Positions 1-5,941 of a DNA stretch of 7,161 bases are shown one piece after another (position 1 is the stretch's first letter; every line of letters starts with the position of its first letter). The DNA lies in assembly GCA_030589055.1 (NCBI GenBank), contig JAUUWK010000053.1:1-7161 (forward strand), in the 5' to 3' direction. The stretch is from Candidatus Bathyarchaeota archaeon. Its GTDB lineage: Archaea; Thermoproteota; Bathyarchaeia; Bathyarchaeales; Bathycorpusculaceae. Position numbers and translations under genes: made by a program. The notes below the pieces were generated by a model. It was not told where the DNA came from, searched no databases, and worked only from the letters and a program-made list of their open reading frames with translations.

Positions 1-118
1 ATAATCTTTTCTTTTGTTTTAGAAATTTTGCGTTAGTGATTTAGTTTTGTGTATGATATAGCTTATCTTTTCCACAGGAAATTGAGGTATTATCTCTGGG
101 TTTAAAGGAGGAGAAGAA
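1..118. promoter_or_regulatory. T-rich leader of cdc6; candidate origin-proximal region
   Basis: This is the untranslated stretch upstream of the Orc1/Cdc6 gene. Positions 1-70 are strongly T-biased on the plus strand (runs such as CTTTTCTTTTGTTTT), as expected for an easily melted element. A weak TATA-like TGATATA lies at 54-60, which would put transcription start near 80-85 and leave a leader of about 35 nt. An AGGAGG ribosome binding site at 107-112 is followed 6 nt later by the GTG start. Archaeal origins commonly lie next to orc1/cdc6 genes, so this may be one flank of an origin. Only one ORB-like site is visible and the window starts at base 1, so the assignment is tentative. Confidence 0.4.
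69..87 (+). promoter_or_regulatory. Candidate origin recognition box (ORB/mini-ORB)
   Basis: TTTCC-ACA-GGAAA at 69-81 is a perfect 5-bp dyad with a 3-base centre, followed by TTGAGG. Archaeal ORB elements bound by Orc1/Cdc6 have a TTCCASTGGAAA-like dyad followed by an A-rich spacer and a G string. The dyad matches well and the G-string is short (GAGG, with a further GGG at 98-100). Its position 32 bases upstream of an orc1/cdc6 start is where such sites are typically found. It could also be an autoregulatory operator for the initiator gene, or chance. Confidence 0.5.
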
Positions 119-1369
119 GTGAACAATTCTAACATTCTTGATGAAGTATTTGAGGAATTCGTTGGTAACACACAAATTTTTAATGACCGGGAAGTTCTTC
201 GACATGATTATTTGCCTGACCGATTACCACATCGTGAAGAACAGATTAAATGCCTTGGACAAACTGTAGCACCCGTTTTGAAAGGTGCTAGATGCTCGAA
301 CGTTTTCATTTATGGAAAAACTGGTACAGGTAAAACGGCTGTGACAAAGTATGTGCTAAACCATTTGGAGACTAAGACAAAGGAATTTGATTCACCAGTC
401 AAAGTCTGTTACGTCAACTGCCGTTTAATAGGAACAGAGTATCGTGTATTTGCAAGGTTATGTCAGAGCCTCGGCGTATTTGTGCCCTTTACCGGCTTAT
501 CTGTTGGAGAAGTTTCTGACAGGTTTAGAACAGGCCTAGATTCTTCCAAAATACTCTTCATCATTGTTTTAGATGAGATTGATGCATTAATAAAGACCCG
601 TGGTGACAATCTCCTCTACGAACTAACACGAATAAATGGGACATTATATAATAGTAAGGTTTCACTTGTGGGTATATCCAACGACCTACGACTAAAGGAG
701 TTTCTTGATCCTCGCGTTTTGAGTTCACTTAGCGAAGAAGAAATTGTTTTTAGGCCTTATGATGCAGGTGAGTTAAAAAATATTCTCTTTGAGCGTGTAC
801 ACTCGGCTTTTCGCGATGGTGCGTTGTCTAATGGTGCTTTAAGTCTTTGTGCTGCTTTAGCTGCTGCAGAACATGGGGATGCTAGGCGGGCTTTGGATTT
901 GTTGCGGGTTGCTGGCGAAGTTGCTGAACGAAGAGGCGCAAAAGTTGTTGTCGAAGAGCATGTTAGAGAAGCAGAAAAACATATTGAGCACAACCGCGTT
1001 GCCGATGCTTTGAAAAATATTACTTTGCATTCAAAGCTTGTGATTGTAAGCCTTTTTCATCTCAGCAGAGCAAATGTTCGCCGCGCCATTACTGGTGAAA
1101 TTTACGAAATATACAGTGAGCTTTGTGGAGAATTGGGTGTTACGCCTTTGACGCAGCGGCGCGTAAGTACTTTGGTGAATGAACTTGATGCTGTAGGGCT
1201 GTTGAATGCGCAGGTTATAAGCATGGGAAGGTATGGGCGAACGAAGAAAATTAGTTTAGAGGTAACACGCACCCTTATTAGAGAAGTTTTCGCTGATGAC
1301 AACAGGCTTGGACGTTTGGTCAGGTGTAAGCTAAAAAGCCTTTCAAGACATGCCCGTGGGGGGAGTTAA
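119..1369 (+). CDS. cdc6: Orc1/Cdc6 replication initiator (AAA+ ATPase)
   Basis: This is an archaeal Orc1/Cdc6 protein of 416 aa, the usual family size. It binds origin DNA and helps load the MCM helicase. Visible motifs are Walker A GKTGTGKT at residues 66-73, Walker B IIVLDEID at 148-155, sensor-1 SLVGISND at 182-189, and the DPRVLSSL segment at 198-204 (arginine-finger/initiator-specific region). Sensor-2 GDARRALDLL follows at 253-262. The C-terminal winged helix spans about 300-390, with recognition helix LTQRRVSTLVNELDAVGLL and wing GRYGRTKKISL. All ATPase motifs are intact. The start is GTG at 119, fixed by AGGAGG at 107-112. An ORB-like dyad lies just upstream. The last ~7 codons overlap, in another frame, the start of a decayed DUF99 gene. 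It is convergent with PolD small subunit DP1, a replication partner. Confidence 0.96.
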   Translation: MNNSNILDEVFEEFVGNTQIFNDREVLRHDYLPDRLPHREEQIKCLGQTVAPVLKGARCSNVFIYGKTGTGKTAVTKYVLNHLETKTKEFDSPVKVCYVNCRLIGTEYRVFARLCQSLGVFVPFTGLSVGEVSDRFRTGLDSSKILFIIVLDEIDALIKTRGDNLLYELTRINGTLYNSKVSLVGISNDLRLKEFLDPRVLSSLSEEEIVFRPYDAGELKNILFERVHSAFRDGALSNGALSLCAALAAAEHGDARRALDLLRVAGEVAERRGAKVVVEEHVREAEKHIEHNRVADALKNITLHSKLVIVSLFHLSRANVRRAITGEIYEIYSELCGELGVTPLTQRRVSTLVNELDAVGLLNAQVISMGRYGRTKKISLEVTRTLIREVFADDNRLGRLVRCKLKSLSRHARGGS

Positions 1370-1648
1370 AGGCAGATTTTTCAAAAAAACCATAACCCTC
1401 AAGGCTCTTCTCACAGCAGTTCTGTTCGAAGGACTGAAAATTGAAGGGACAAAGATTGTGAGGATGTCCATTGATAGTTTAGATACAGCCAAAAAGCTTG
1501 TTAGACTGTCAGTTGAATAGAAAGTCAAGCCGGTGATGCTTACAGATGTTTCTTTTGCAGTCTTTAACTTATTGACCCAGCGATTATTCATGAAGAATTT
1601 GGAGAACCACTTCGAGCTGCGCGATTAATTGCATTTGGGTTATCCTAA
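1350..1648 (+). pseudogene. Decayed DUF99-family (PF01949) gene remnant
   Basis: Translation of 1350-1520 gives a 56-residue piece with LKALLTAVLFEGLKIEG and SIDSLDTAKKLVRL, which resembles the N-terminal half of DUF99 proteins (VDGLDATEKI region). A TAG at 1518-1520 interrupts it. The same frame then continues with KPVMLTDVSFAVFNL, matching the family's VIMLxGVTFAGFN motif. A 1-nt loss near 1566-1570 moves the reading into a second frame, IDPAIIHEEFGEP (from 1571), which would normally follow FN. That frame ends with EPLRAARLIAFGLS and a TAA at 1646-1648, similar to the C-terminal PEPLRVAHLIA of DUF99. Some 80-90 residues of the usual ~190 are missing between FG and EP. DUF99 is related in fold to endonuclease V and its function is not established. 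The family match is from memory, but the stop, frameshift and fit of both frames are visible. Its terminal stop overlaps the stop of DP1 on the other strand. Confidence 0.75.
1377..1389. terminator. Short T5/A7 tract, possible weak terminator
   Basis: TTTTT at 1377-1381 begins 8 bases after the cdc6 stop and is followed by seven A at 1383-1389. Archaeal RNA polymerase can terminate at U-tracts without a strong hairpin. The T5 could therefore end cdc6 transcripts, and the A7 (U7 on the minus strand) could end DP1 transcripts. The tracts lie inside the DUF99 remnant as its Phe-Lys-Lys codons, so they may be only residual coding sequence. Confidence 0.25.
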
Positions 1649-3258
1649 CTAAATGGAATAACTGTGGTCTCTAATGTTTGGAGGTTTACCACAGGAATCT
1701 TTCCGGGGGTTGGAACAACGCCATGTCTGCGCATATAATCTGTTTGCTCTTGCCAACAGCCTGAATTAACAACCAAGACTCCACGATAATTACCGTATTC
1801 AAGTTTGTGTATGTGTCCAGAGTGGAAAATGTCTGGGACATGCTCGATGACTAGGCAGTCTCTGTTTTCAGGTGATAGAGGTGTTTTTCCGCCATATACT
1901 GGTGCGAGATGGCGGCTCTTCAACAGCAAGGTCATGGCCTTTTCTGGGTGTTCATGAGTCATTCCTGGAACCGTTGAAATAATGTCGTCTAAGCTGCGAC
2001 CATGATATAGTAGTACCTCTACATTGTGGAGGCTTAAGAGACACGGGTTTCCGAGGGAATGAACCTTTCTTGATTCTTGCAGTGACTCTAGGAACGCGTT
2101 TGAAATGGCTGGCTGTGGTAAGGCTTTTCTCGGAGCATCATGGTTTCCAGGTATAATTACCACTTCTATATAGTCTGGAATTTGCTCAATGAAGTTCGCA
2201 GCTAACTTGTATTGCTCATGAACATCCCTGACTGCCAACTGTTCAATCTGCTTGGGATAAATGCCTATTCCATCAACGATGTCGCCCGCTATTAACACGT
2301 ATTTTACGTGGCCTGCTATCGCCCTCATCTTTTCGTTTCCATACTTGCCGTTGAGCCACAGTATGAAACGGTTAAATGCTTCTCTCTGGAATTCCCTGCT
2401 GCCAACATGCATGTCTGAGGTGAGCACTGCATGAACTGGAATTGAGGCTTTATGTTGAGATTTTTGGGCTATGTCGGGTAAAATTATGTCTTCAGCTATC
2501 AGGAGGTTGCTCCTTGTTTTTACGACGCTTAAGCAGACAACTTGGTCAAGTAAGATCGAGGATGCTGTTTTAAGAAGTTTTTCGGAAGCATTCTTAGGGA
2601 TAAGCGCTGTGGCGTTTGCATGCAAATCTTCAATGGTCAAAATTATTCTCTTTTTTGATTCCCTCTTGTTTGTTATCATAGCGACTATTTTGAGTTTTGT
2701 GTTTGCTGGGGTCTTCAATGCGTCTATAATCGATGTGGCGCTTCTTACGTCTATTCTTTGCCTTAGCAGCCTTTCTATTCGCTTGAACCGATCTCGGAAA
2801 TACTCCAAATAATCTTCGATTGTTCCGCTTGAGCTTAGTTTGCTACTTGGATCCTCAATTATATTGAGGTCTGCTTCAACCTCTTTTGCATAAGAACGGA
2901 AAGGCTTCTTCCCTTCTGTTATTCCAAGCTCTGGTAATGTTTGGAGCGGGGCTTTTGTTGGTGCCGTTCTCTCAACGAGTTCTTCCAGTAGGCTTCTACC
3001 AATGAATAATGGCTTTTTCTTTAGGGTTTCTATCTTTTGTATTGCTTTGCTCATAAGTTCTGTCGGGTCTTCCGTTGCGGACACTAGACTTAGGAAGTCA
3101 AATGCTTCTTTATCTAGTTGGTATCCTGCCTCGATTGATAGTTCAACTGTCTTTTCCAGTTTTTCAGTTTCGTTCATATTTGAAGGGCTCTCCAGTTGTG
3201 TCTTTTTAGGAACGGTTGTGCAGCCTTCGTCTCCTGTGACTTCTGTCTGTTGCTTCAT
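1645..3258 (-). CDS. dp1: DNA polymerase D small subunit DP1 (3'-5' exonuclease)
   Basis: This is the small subunit of archaeal family-D replicative polymerase, the Mre11-like proofreading exonuclease that pairs with large subunit DP2. The N-terminal region (28-100, VELSIEAGYQLDKEA) is followed by a linker, an OB-fold at about 185-265, and a calcineurin-like phosphoesterase domain at 275-520. Its metal ligand motifs are all intact: SDMHVGS (281-287), GDIVDG (325-330), GNHD (371-374), YHG (418-420) and HSGHIH (479-484). The length of 537 aa is within the family range. The ATG at 3258 has no ribosome binding site. An ATG at 3177 (Met28, MNETEKLEK) is preceded about 10 nt earlier by GGAGAG and falls where many DP1 proteins begin, so the protein may be 510 aa. 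DP2 is not in this window. The gene converges on cdc6. Confidence 0.95.
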   Translation of the reverse strand: MKQQTEVTGDEGCTTVPKKTQLESPSNMNETEKLEKTVELSIEAGYQLDKEAFDFLSLVSATEDPTELMSKAIQKIETLKKKPLFIGRSLLEELVERTAPTKAPLQTLPELGITEGKKPFRSYAKEVEADLNIIEDPSSKLSSSGTIEDYLEYFRDRFKRIERLLRQRIDVRSATSIIDALKTPANTKLKIVAMITNKRESKKRIILTIEDLHANATALIPKNASEKLLKTASSILLDQVVCLSVVKTRSNLLIAEDIILPDIAQKSQHKASIPVHAVLTSDMHVGSREFQREAFNRFILWLNGKYGNEKMRAIAGHVKYVLIAGDIVDGIGIYPKQIEQLAVRDVHEQYKLAANFIEQIPDYIEVVIIPGNHDAPRKALPQPAISNAFLESLQESRKVHSLGNPCLLSLHNVEVLLYHGRSLDDIISTVPGMTHEHPEKAMTLLLKSRHLAPVYGGKTPLSPENRDCLVIEHVPDIFHSGHIHKLEYGNYRGVLVVNSGCWQEQTDYMRRHGVVPTPGKIPVVNLQTLETTVIPFS

Positions 3259-3318
3259 ATAGAGGTATGCTGTTAAAGCGGTTATGGCGATATCGCTTTC
3301 GTGAAACTTAAAGGCGCT

Positions 3319-3492
3319 TCAATCGCCATGATTTTCGAGTTGGCGTATGATGCTCCCCACCATCTCTTTATCTGCATGAATTAGGCTCATTTCTACTTTT
3401 TTCTTGTTCAAAGAGCTACTCTTGTGGGGTTTTTTCAGTTTTCCAGTTAAGTCTATACGAATTATAATTTTTGTTTCAATTTTAGTGTTCAT
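3319..3492 (-). CDS. Possible 57-aa small protein or DP1 5' remnant
   Basis: The frame runs from ATG at 3492 to TGA at 3319-3321. It encodes a lysine-rich peptide starting MNTKIETKIIIRIDLTGK and ending GSIIRQLENHGD. I recognise no family. The frame is identical to that of DP1, and after the TGA it stays open through SAFKFHESDIAITALTAYLY into the DP1 start. The region could therefore be a former N-terminal extension cut by one nonsense codon, a separate small gene, or a DP1 mRNA leader. No Shine-Dalgarno sequence precedes 3492. A TATA-like box at 3501-3509 is too close to serve as this ORF's promoter, which lowers confidence. Confidence 0.25.
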   Translation of the reverse strand: MNTKIETKIIIRIDLTGKLKKPHKSSSLNKKKVEMSLIHADKEMVGSIIRQLENHGD

Positions 3493-3500
3493 GTTTCATA

Positions 3501-3509
3501 TTTATATAT
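3501..3509 (+). promoter_or_regulatory. TATA-box-like element upstream of the AbrB-PhoU gene
   Basis: TTTATATAT sits 65 bases before the ATG of the PhoU-domain gene. This would place transcription start near 3530 and give a leader of about 44 nt that ends with the ribosome binding site GGTGATG (3564-3570). The box is nearly symmetric (ATATATAAA on the other strand), so it could also drive minus-strand transcription towards DP1, starting near 3480. Only the sequence match and position support it. Confidence 0.45.
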
Positions 3510-3573
3510 GGGATTTTTGTTTAGATGTGTTGATATGCTAGTTGCTTCTACTTGTATTGACATGGTGATGTGA

Positions 3574-4557
3574 ATGAGTGACACACGCAAGGTCCAACGC
3601 ACTCTCAGCGGCACATTTTTTGTTTGCATCCCCAAGTCTTGGGCTGAACAGCAAGGTTTGCAGCGGGGATCCGTGGTGTCCGTTAGCGAAACTAGTGATG
3701 GTAAGCTTCTCATCGACCCTAAGTATGATGTTGAGCCTTCTCCCCGCACTGTTACTTTAAGGGTTGGACCTTATTTAAGCCGTGGAATCGTAGGAAAGTA
3801 TCTGCTCGGTTTTGACATAATCCGTGTTGAAGCGAAGAAACGTATTAGCTTTGAGATGCGAGACATCATTAAGACGACTGTTAGTCGGTTGATAGGATTA
3901 GAAATTGTTGAGGAGGATTATTCGAGCATTATTTTGCAGTGTTTGCTAGATCCTTCAGGGATTCCGCCTGAAAAGATTCTTCGTCGGGGTTATGCTATTG
4001 TTGCTGGTATGCATCGTGATGTGGTTAACGCTCTTGTGGGCGGAGACATGCGTTTAGCGAAGAGTGTTATAGCCCGTGACGAAGAGGTTAACAGGCTTTA
4101 CTTTCTTCTTGTTCGTATCTTGCGTACGATAATCCAAAATCCAAGTTTAAGCGAGAAGCTTGGTGTTCGCCCGATTGAGTGTCTAGATTATCGTCTGGCA
4201 GCAAGTTTGGTGGAGGCAATCGGTGATGAATGTGTGCGGCTGGCACTAAAAACGATTAATTCAAAGAGTGCGAAATTGGGTGAAGATTTAAAGAAGCTGT
4301 TTGTAGAGTTTCACATAGTCTGTTTTGGAGCTCATGAGAATGCATTGAAAGCCTTTTTCACACACAATATCGAGTTGGCTGAAAGTGTGCGAAATAGGCG
4401 AGGGGATATTGAAAAGACGCTTGCTGATATTGAAGGGGGTACTGGAGGAGAGTCGCTTGACGTTGTGCCGCAGATTTTAGCTGTGGCTTCCATTTTAATG
4501 CAGATTTATGAGCATGGTGTGGACATTGCGGACTTGGTGATGCCTAAAAAAACTTAA
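3574..4557 (+). CDS. AbrB/SpoVT domain plus PhoU-domain regulator
   Basis: This is a 327-aa archaeal phosphate-uptake-regulator-type protein. Residues 5-50 form a swapped-hairpin AbrB/MazE-like DNA-binding domain (RKVQRTLSGTFFVCIPKSWAEQQGL, then GSVVSVSETSDGKLLIDP). The rest is helical, with two PhoU-like three-helix bundles; the metal-binding-type motif RDEEVNRLYFLLVR is at 168-181 and a matching C-terminal YEHGVDIADL at 312-321. PhoU proteins modulate Pst phosphate transport and signalling, and the AbrB fusion suggests direct DNA binding. No pst, pit or kinase gene is nearby, so the phosphate link rests on domain type alone. GGTGATG at 3564-3570 supports the ATG start. The stop overlaps the stop of the convergent bactofilin-like gene by 3-4 bases. 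Confidence 0.88.
   Translation: MSDTRKVQRTLSGTFFVCIPKSWAEQQGLQRGSVVSVSETSDGKLLIDPKYDVEPSPRTVTLRVGPYLSRGIVGKYLLGFDIIRVEAKKRISFEMRDIIKTTVSRLIGLEIVEEDYSSIILQCLLDPSGIPPEKILRRGYAIVAGMHRDVVNALVGGDMRLAKSVIARDEEVNRLYFLLVRILRTIIQNPSLSEKLGVRPIECLDYRLAASLVEAIGDECVRLALKTINSKSAKLGEDLKKLFVEFHIVCFGAHENALKAFFTHNIELAESVRNRRGDIEKTLADIEGGTGGESLDVVPQILAVASILMQIYEHGVDIADLVMPKKT
4546..4552 (-). terminator. U7 tract directly after the bactofilin-like gene
   Basis: Seven A on the plus strand (4546-4552) read as TTTTTTT on the minus strand, starting 1 nt beyond the minus-strand TAA at 4554-4556. A bare U-run right after a stop is the usual archaeal intrinsic terminator. The same bases encode the Lys-Lys end of the PhoU-domain protein, so the tract has a coding explanation too. 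Confidence 0.4.
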
Positions 4558-5774
4558 AGGGGAAGTCTATCCACTTTTTGCGGTGGATTAGCCAGTAAAA
4601 CATGTTCGTTCATTCTTAGTTCGCCAGTGTACTGCACTTCGCCGCTTATATGACAGTGGGATCCAATGGTGATGTCTTCACCATAAACGTTTTCTGCGTG
4701 TGCTCCACTCCTGAGTACGATTTTCTTCCCATAAATGTTCTCTGCGTGTGCATCTCTACCAATGATGACTTGATCTGCCTTTATAGGGCCAAGGACTTTA
4801 CCTCTTCTTCCTATTTCAACAAAATGTGCGGTTACGCCTTCCACAGTAATTATCGAACCGCCAACCTCTACGCGGTCTTCTGCTGTAGCCTTTCTTGAGC
4901 GTAATACTCCGCCTACTTCGATGTTTTTTGCTGAAATCTCTTCGTCGACTTCCGCTTTGCCTCCTACTTCAAGATTTCCTGAAAGCTTTAGCGACTTACC
5001 CGTTTTCACTTTGCCTCCAACGTCTATTTCGCAGCCTTCGCCAGATCCTGTTATCTCCACTTTGCCTCCTACATCGATGTTTTTGAACTCTAAGTCCCCT
5101 TCGACTTTAAATGAACCTCCAACGTCTACGTCGCCACCTTTGTTTTTGCTTGTCAGTCGGACGACTCCACCCACGTTGATTTGTTCGAATTCCAGTGAGT
5201 CTTTTGACTCAAAGCTTCCGCCTACGTCTACTTTGCGAATTTTCCCGCCTCCAACTTTCGCTGTACCACCTACATCCAGTTTTGTGATATCTACCTTCGA
5301 TTCGATTGAAACGCTCCCTCCGACGTCTATTTTCTCTGCCTCTACTTCTCCTTTAGCTTTTAAGCTTCCGCCTACGTCTATGTCTTCAGCCTTTACGTTT
5401 CTATCAGCCTTTAGGCTTCCTCCAACGTCAACTTTTTCAACCGTTAAATCCTTGGTTACATACAGAGCGGCATCTACATCTACACGTTTCGCAGTCATTT
5501 TTCCGTATACTTCCAGGCGGCCATCTTCCACTTTAACATCATTTTCTATTTTGAGATTTCCATGAACTGTTACGTCACCGTCAGCTTCTAGATTTCCCGC
5601 TGAGAGGTTGCACTCAAAAATGTTGGCTCCTTCACAGTACACTGTACCAGAAACTTTCAATGTGGGCGGTGTCCCAGTTCCAACGATGACTGCACGCCTG
5701 CCTACGAATAAGTCTCCTTCGATAGAATCTAATGTTGTTCTGCTTCTTGAAGGCACAGATATTTTACTGTTCAT
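4554..5774 (-). CDS. Bactofilin-like polymer-forming beta-solenoid protein
   Basis: This is a long repetitive protein with the character of bactofilin/DUF583 polymer-forming cytoskeletal proteins: no signal peptide or membrane segment, alternating hydrophobic and charged residues, and regular glycines. (Residues here are counted from a GTG at 5780.) Twelve [VIL]-[DNE]-V-G-G motifs start at 117, 134, 151, 168, 184, 201, 218, 235, 252, 270, 287 and 304, a 17-residue period with one 16 and one 18 step. A thirteenth, degenerate VEIGR is at 321. The C-terminal part (321-385) has two GAHAEN-[IV]-YG-type turns, and the protein ends in a short proline-containing tail (NPPQKVDRLPL). A right-handed beta-helix with one coil per repeat is likely, probably self-assembling in the cytoplasm. 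GGAGG at 5782-5786 is 1 nt from the GTG but 7 nt from the ATG at 5774, so ATG (406 aa) is chosen. It is divergent from a KaiC-like ATPase. Confidence 0.8.
   Translation of the reverse strand: MNSKISVPSRSRTTLDSIEGDLFVGRRAVIVGTGTPPTLKVSGTVYCEGANIFECNLSAGNLEADGDVTVHGNLKIENDVKVEDGRLEVYGKMTAKRVDVDAALYVTKDLTVEKVDVGGSLKADRNVKAEDIDVGGSLKAKGEVEAEKIDVGGSVSIESKVDITKLDVGGTAKVGGGKIRKVDVGGSFESKDSLEFEQINVGGVVRLTSKNKGGDVDVGGSFKVEGDLEFKNIDVGGKVEITGSGEGCEIDVGGKVKTGKSLKLSGNLEVGGKAEVDEEISAKNIEVGGVLRSRKATAEDRVEVGGSIITVEGVTAHFVEIGRRGKVLGPIKADQVIIGRDAHAENIYGKKIVLRSGAHAENVYGEDITIGSHCHISGEVQYTGELRMNEHVLLANPPQKVDRLPL
4805..5432 (-). repeat. 51-nt tandem coding repeat (17-residue VDVGG units)
   Basis: Twelve to thirteen diverged units of about 51 bp lie inside the bactofilin-like gene. 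On the plus strand they show as recurring CTTCCGCCTACGTCTA or CTCCAACGTC-like blocks. Conservation is greatest at the codons for Asp-Val-Gly-Gly, and the rest of each unit is strongly diverged. The pattern therefore looks like old duplication held by protein structure rather than recent slippage. The same bias leaves a long antisense frame open (LPPTS repeats), which is an artefact. Confidence 0.85.
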
Positions 5775-5811
5775 TTTCACGCCTCCGACATATGAATTTG
5801 TGTTGTGGGGA

Positions 5812-5820
5812 CTTAAAAAG
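5812..5820 (-). promoter_or_regulatory. Possible TATA element for the bactofilin-like gene
   Basis: On the minus strand CTTTTTAAG lies about 40 bases upstream of the ATG at 5774, which would give a leader of roughly 15-20 nt containing the GGAGG site. It is embedded in the palindrome GACTT-AAA-AAGTC (5810-5822), which could alternatively be an operator. Evidence is sequence and spacing only. Confidence 0.3.
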
Positions 5821-5895
5821 TCAACTCACGTTTTGTAGTCACAATTTGTTATTAGATTAAGTGTGTTCTTTCATGCGCGTTGTGTATGCATAAGG

Positions 5896-5903
5896 TATAA
5901 ATA
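5896..5903 (+). promoter_or_regulatory. TATA box of the KaiC-like gene
   Basis: TATAAATA is a near-consensus archaeal TATA box. Start of transcription would fall near 5925, leaving a leader of about 17 nt that carries the GGTGA ribosome binding site (5931-5935). The spacing fits a canonical archaeal promoter. Confidence 0.6.
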
Positions 5904-5941
5904 TTCACAAGAGGCTATCTAAAATCACTAGGTGAGAAAGG

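Noticed and set aside
1518..1520. TAG in the DUF99 remnant read as pyrrolysine
   Set aside because: A nearby 1-nt frameshift and a large internal deletion show decay, so recoding would not rescue a functional protein.
1662..1694. CTGTGGT/ACCACAG inverted repeat near the DP1 stop
   Set aside because: Both arms are explained by valine/threonine codons in the DP1 C-terminus. With only 7 bp across a 19-base loop, it is weak evidence for a terminator.
1686..1710. Second ORB-like string (CCACAGGAA followed by GGGGG)
   Set aside because: It lies in the DP1 coding end, lacks the left arm of the dyad, and has the wrong spacing to the G-string. Probably chance.
2471..3262. Plus-strand frames of 113 and 86 codons inside DP1
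   Set aside because: They are antisense to a well-conserved gene, with no recognisable family and no ribosome binding sites.
3319..3321. TGA recoded as selenocysteine to extend DP1
   Set aside because: No SECIS-like element can be argued from the sequence, and selenocysteine is not known in DP1. A plain stop is more likely.
4805..5432. Tandem 51-nt units resembling a CRISPR or satellite array
   Set aside because: Units are diverged, keep the reading frame, and conserve only the Gly-Gly codons. There are no constant repeats with unique spacers.
4921..5565. Long plus-strand frame with LPPTS repeats, antisense to the bactofilin-like gene
   Set aside because: It is the complement of the Asp-Val-Gly-Gly codons. 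It has no ribosome binding site, no promoter, and a composition explained entirely by the sense repeats.
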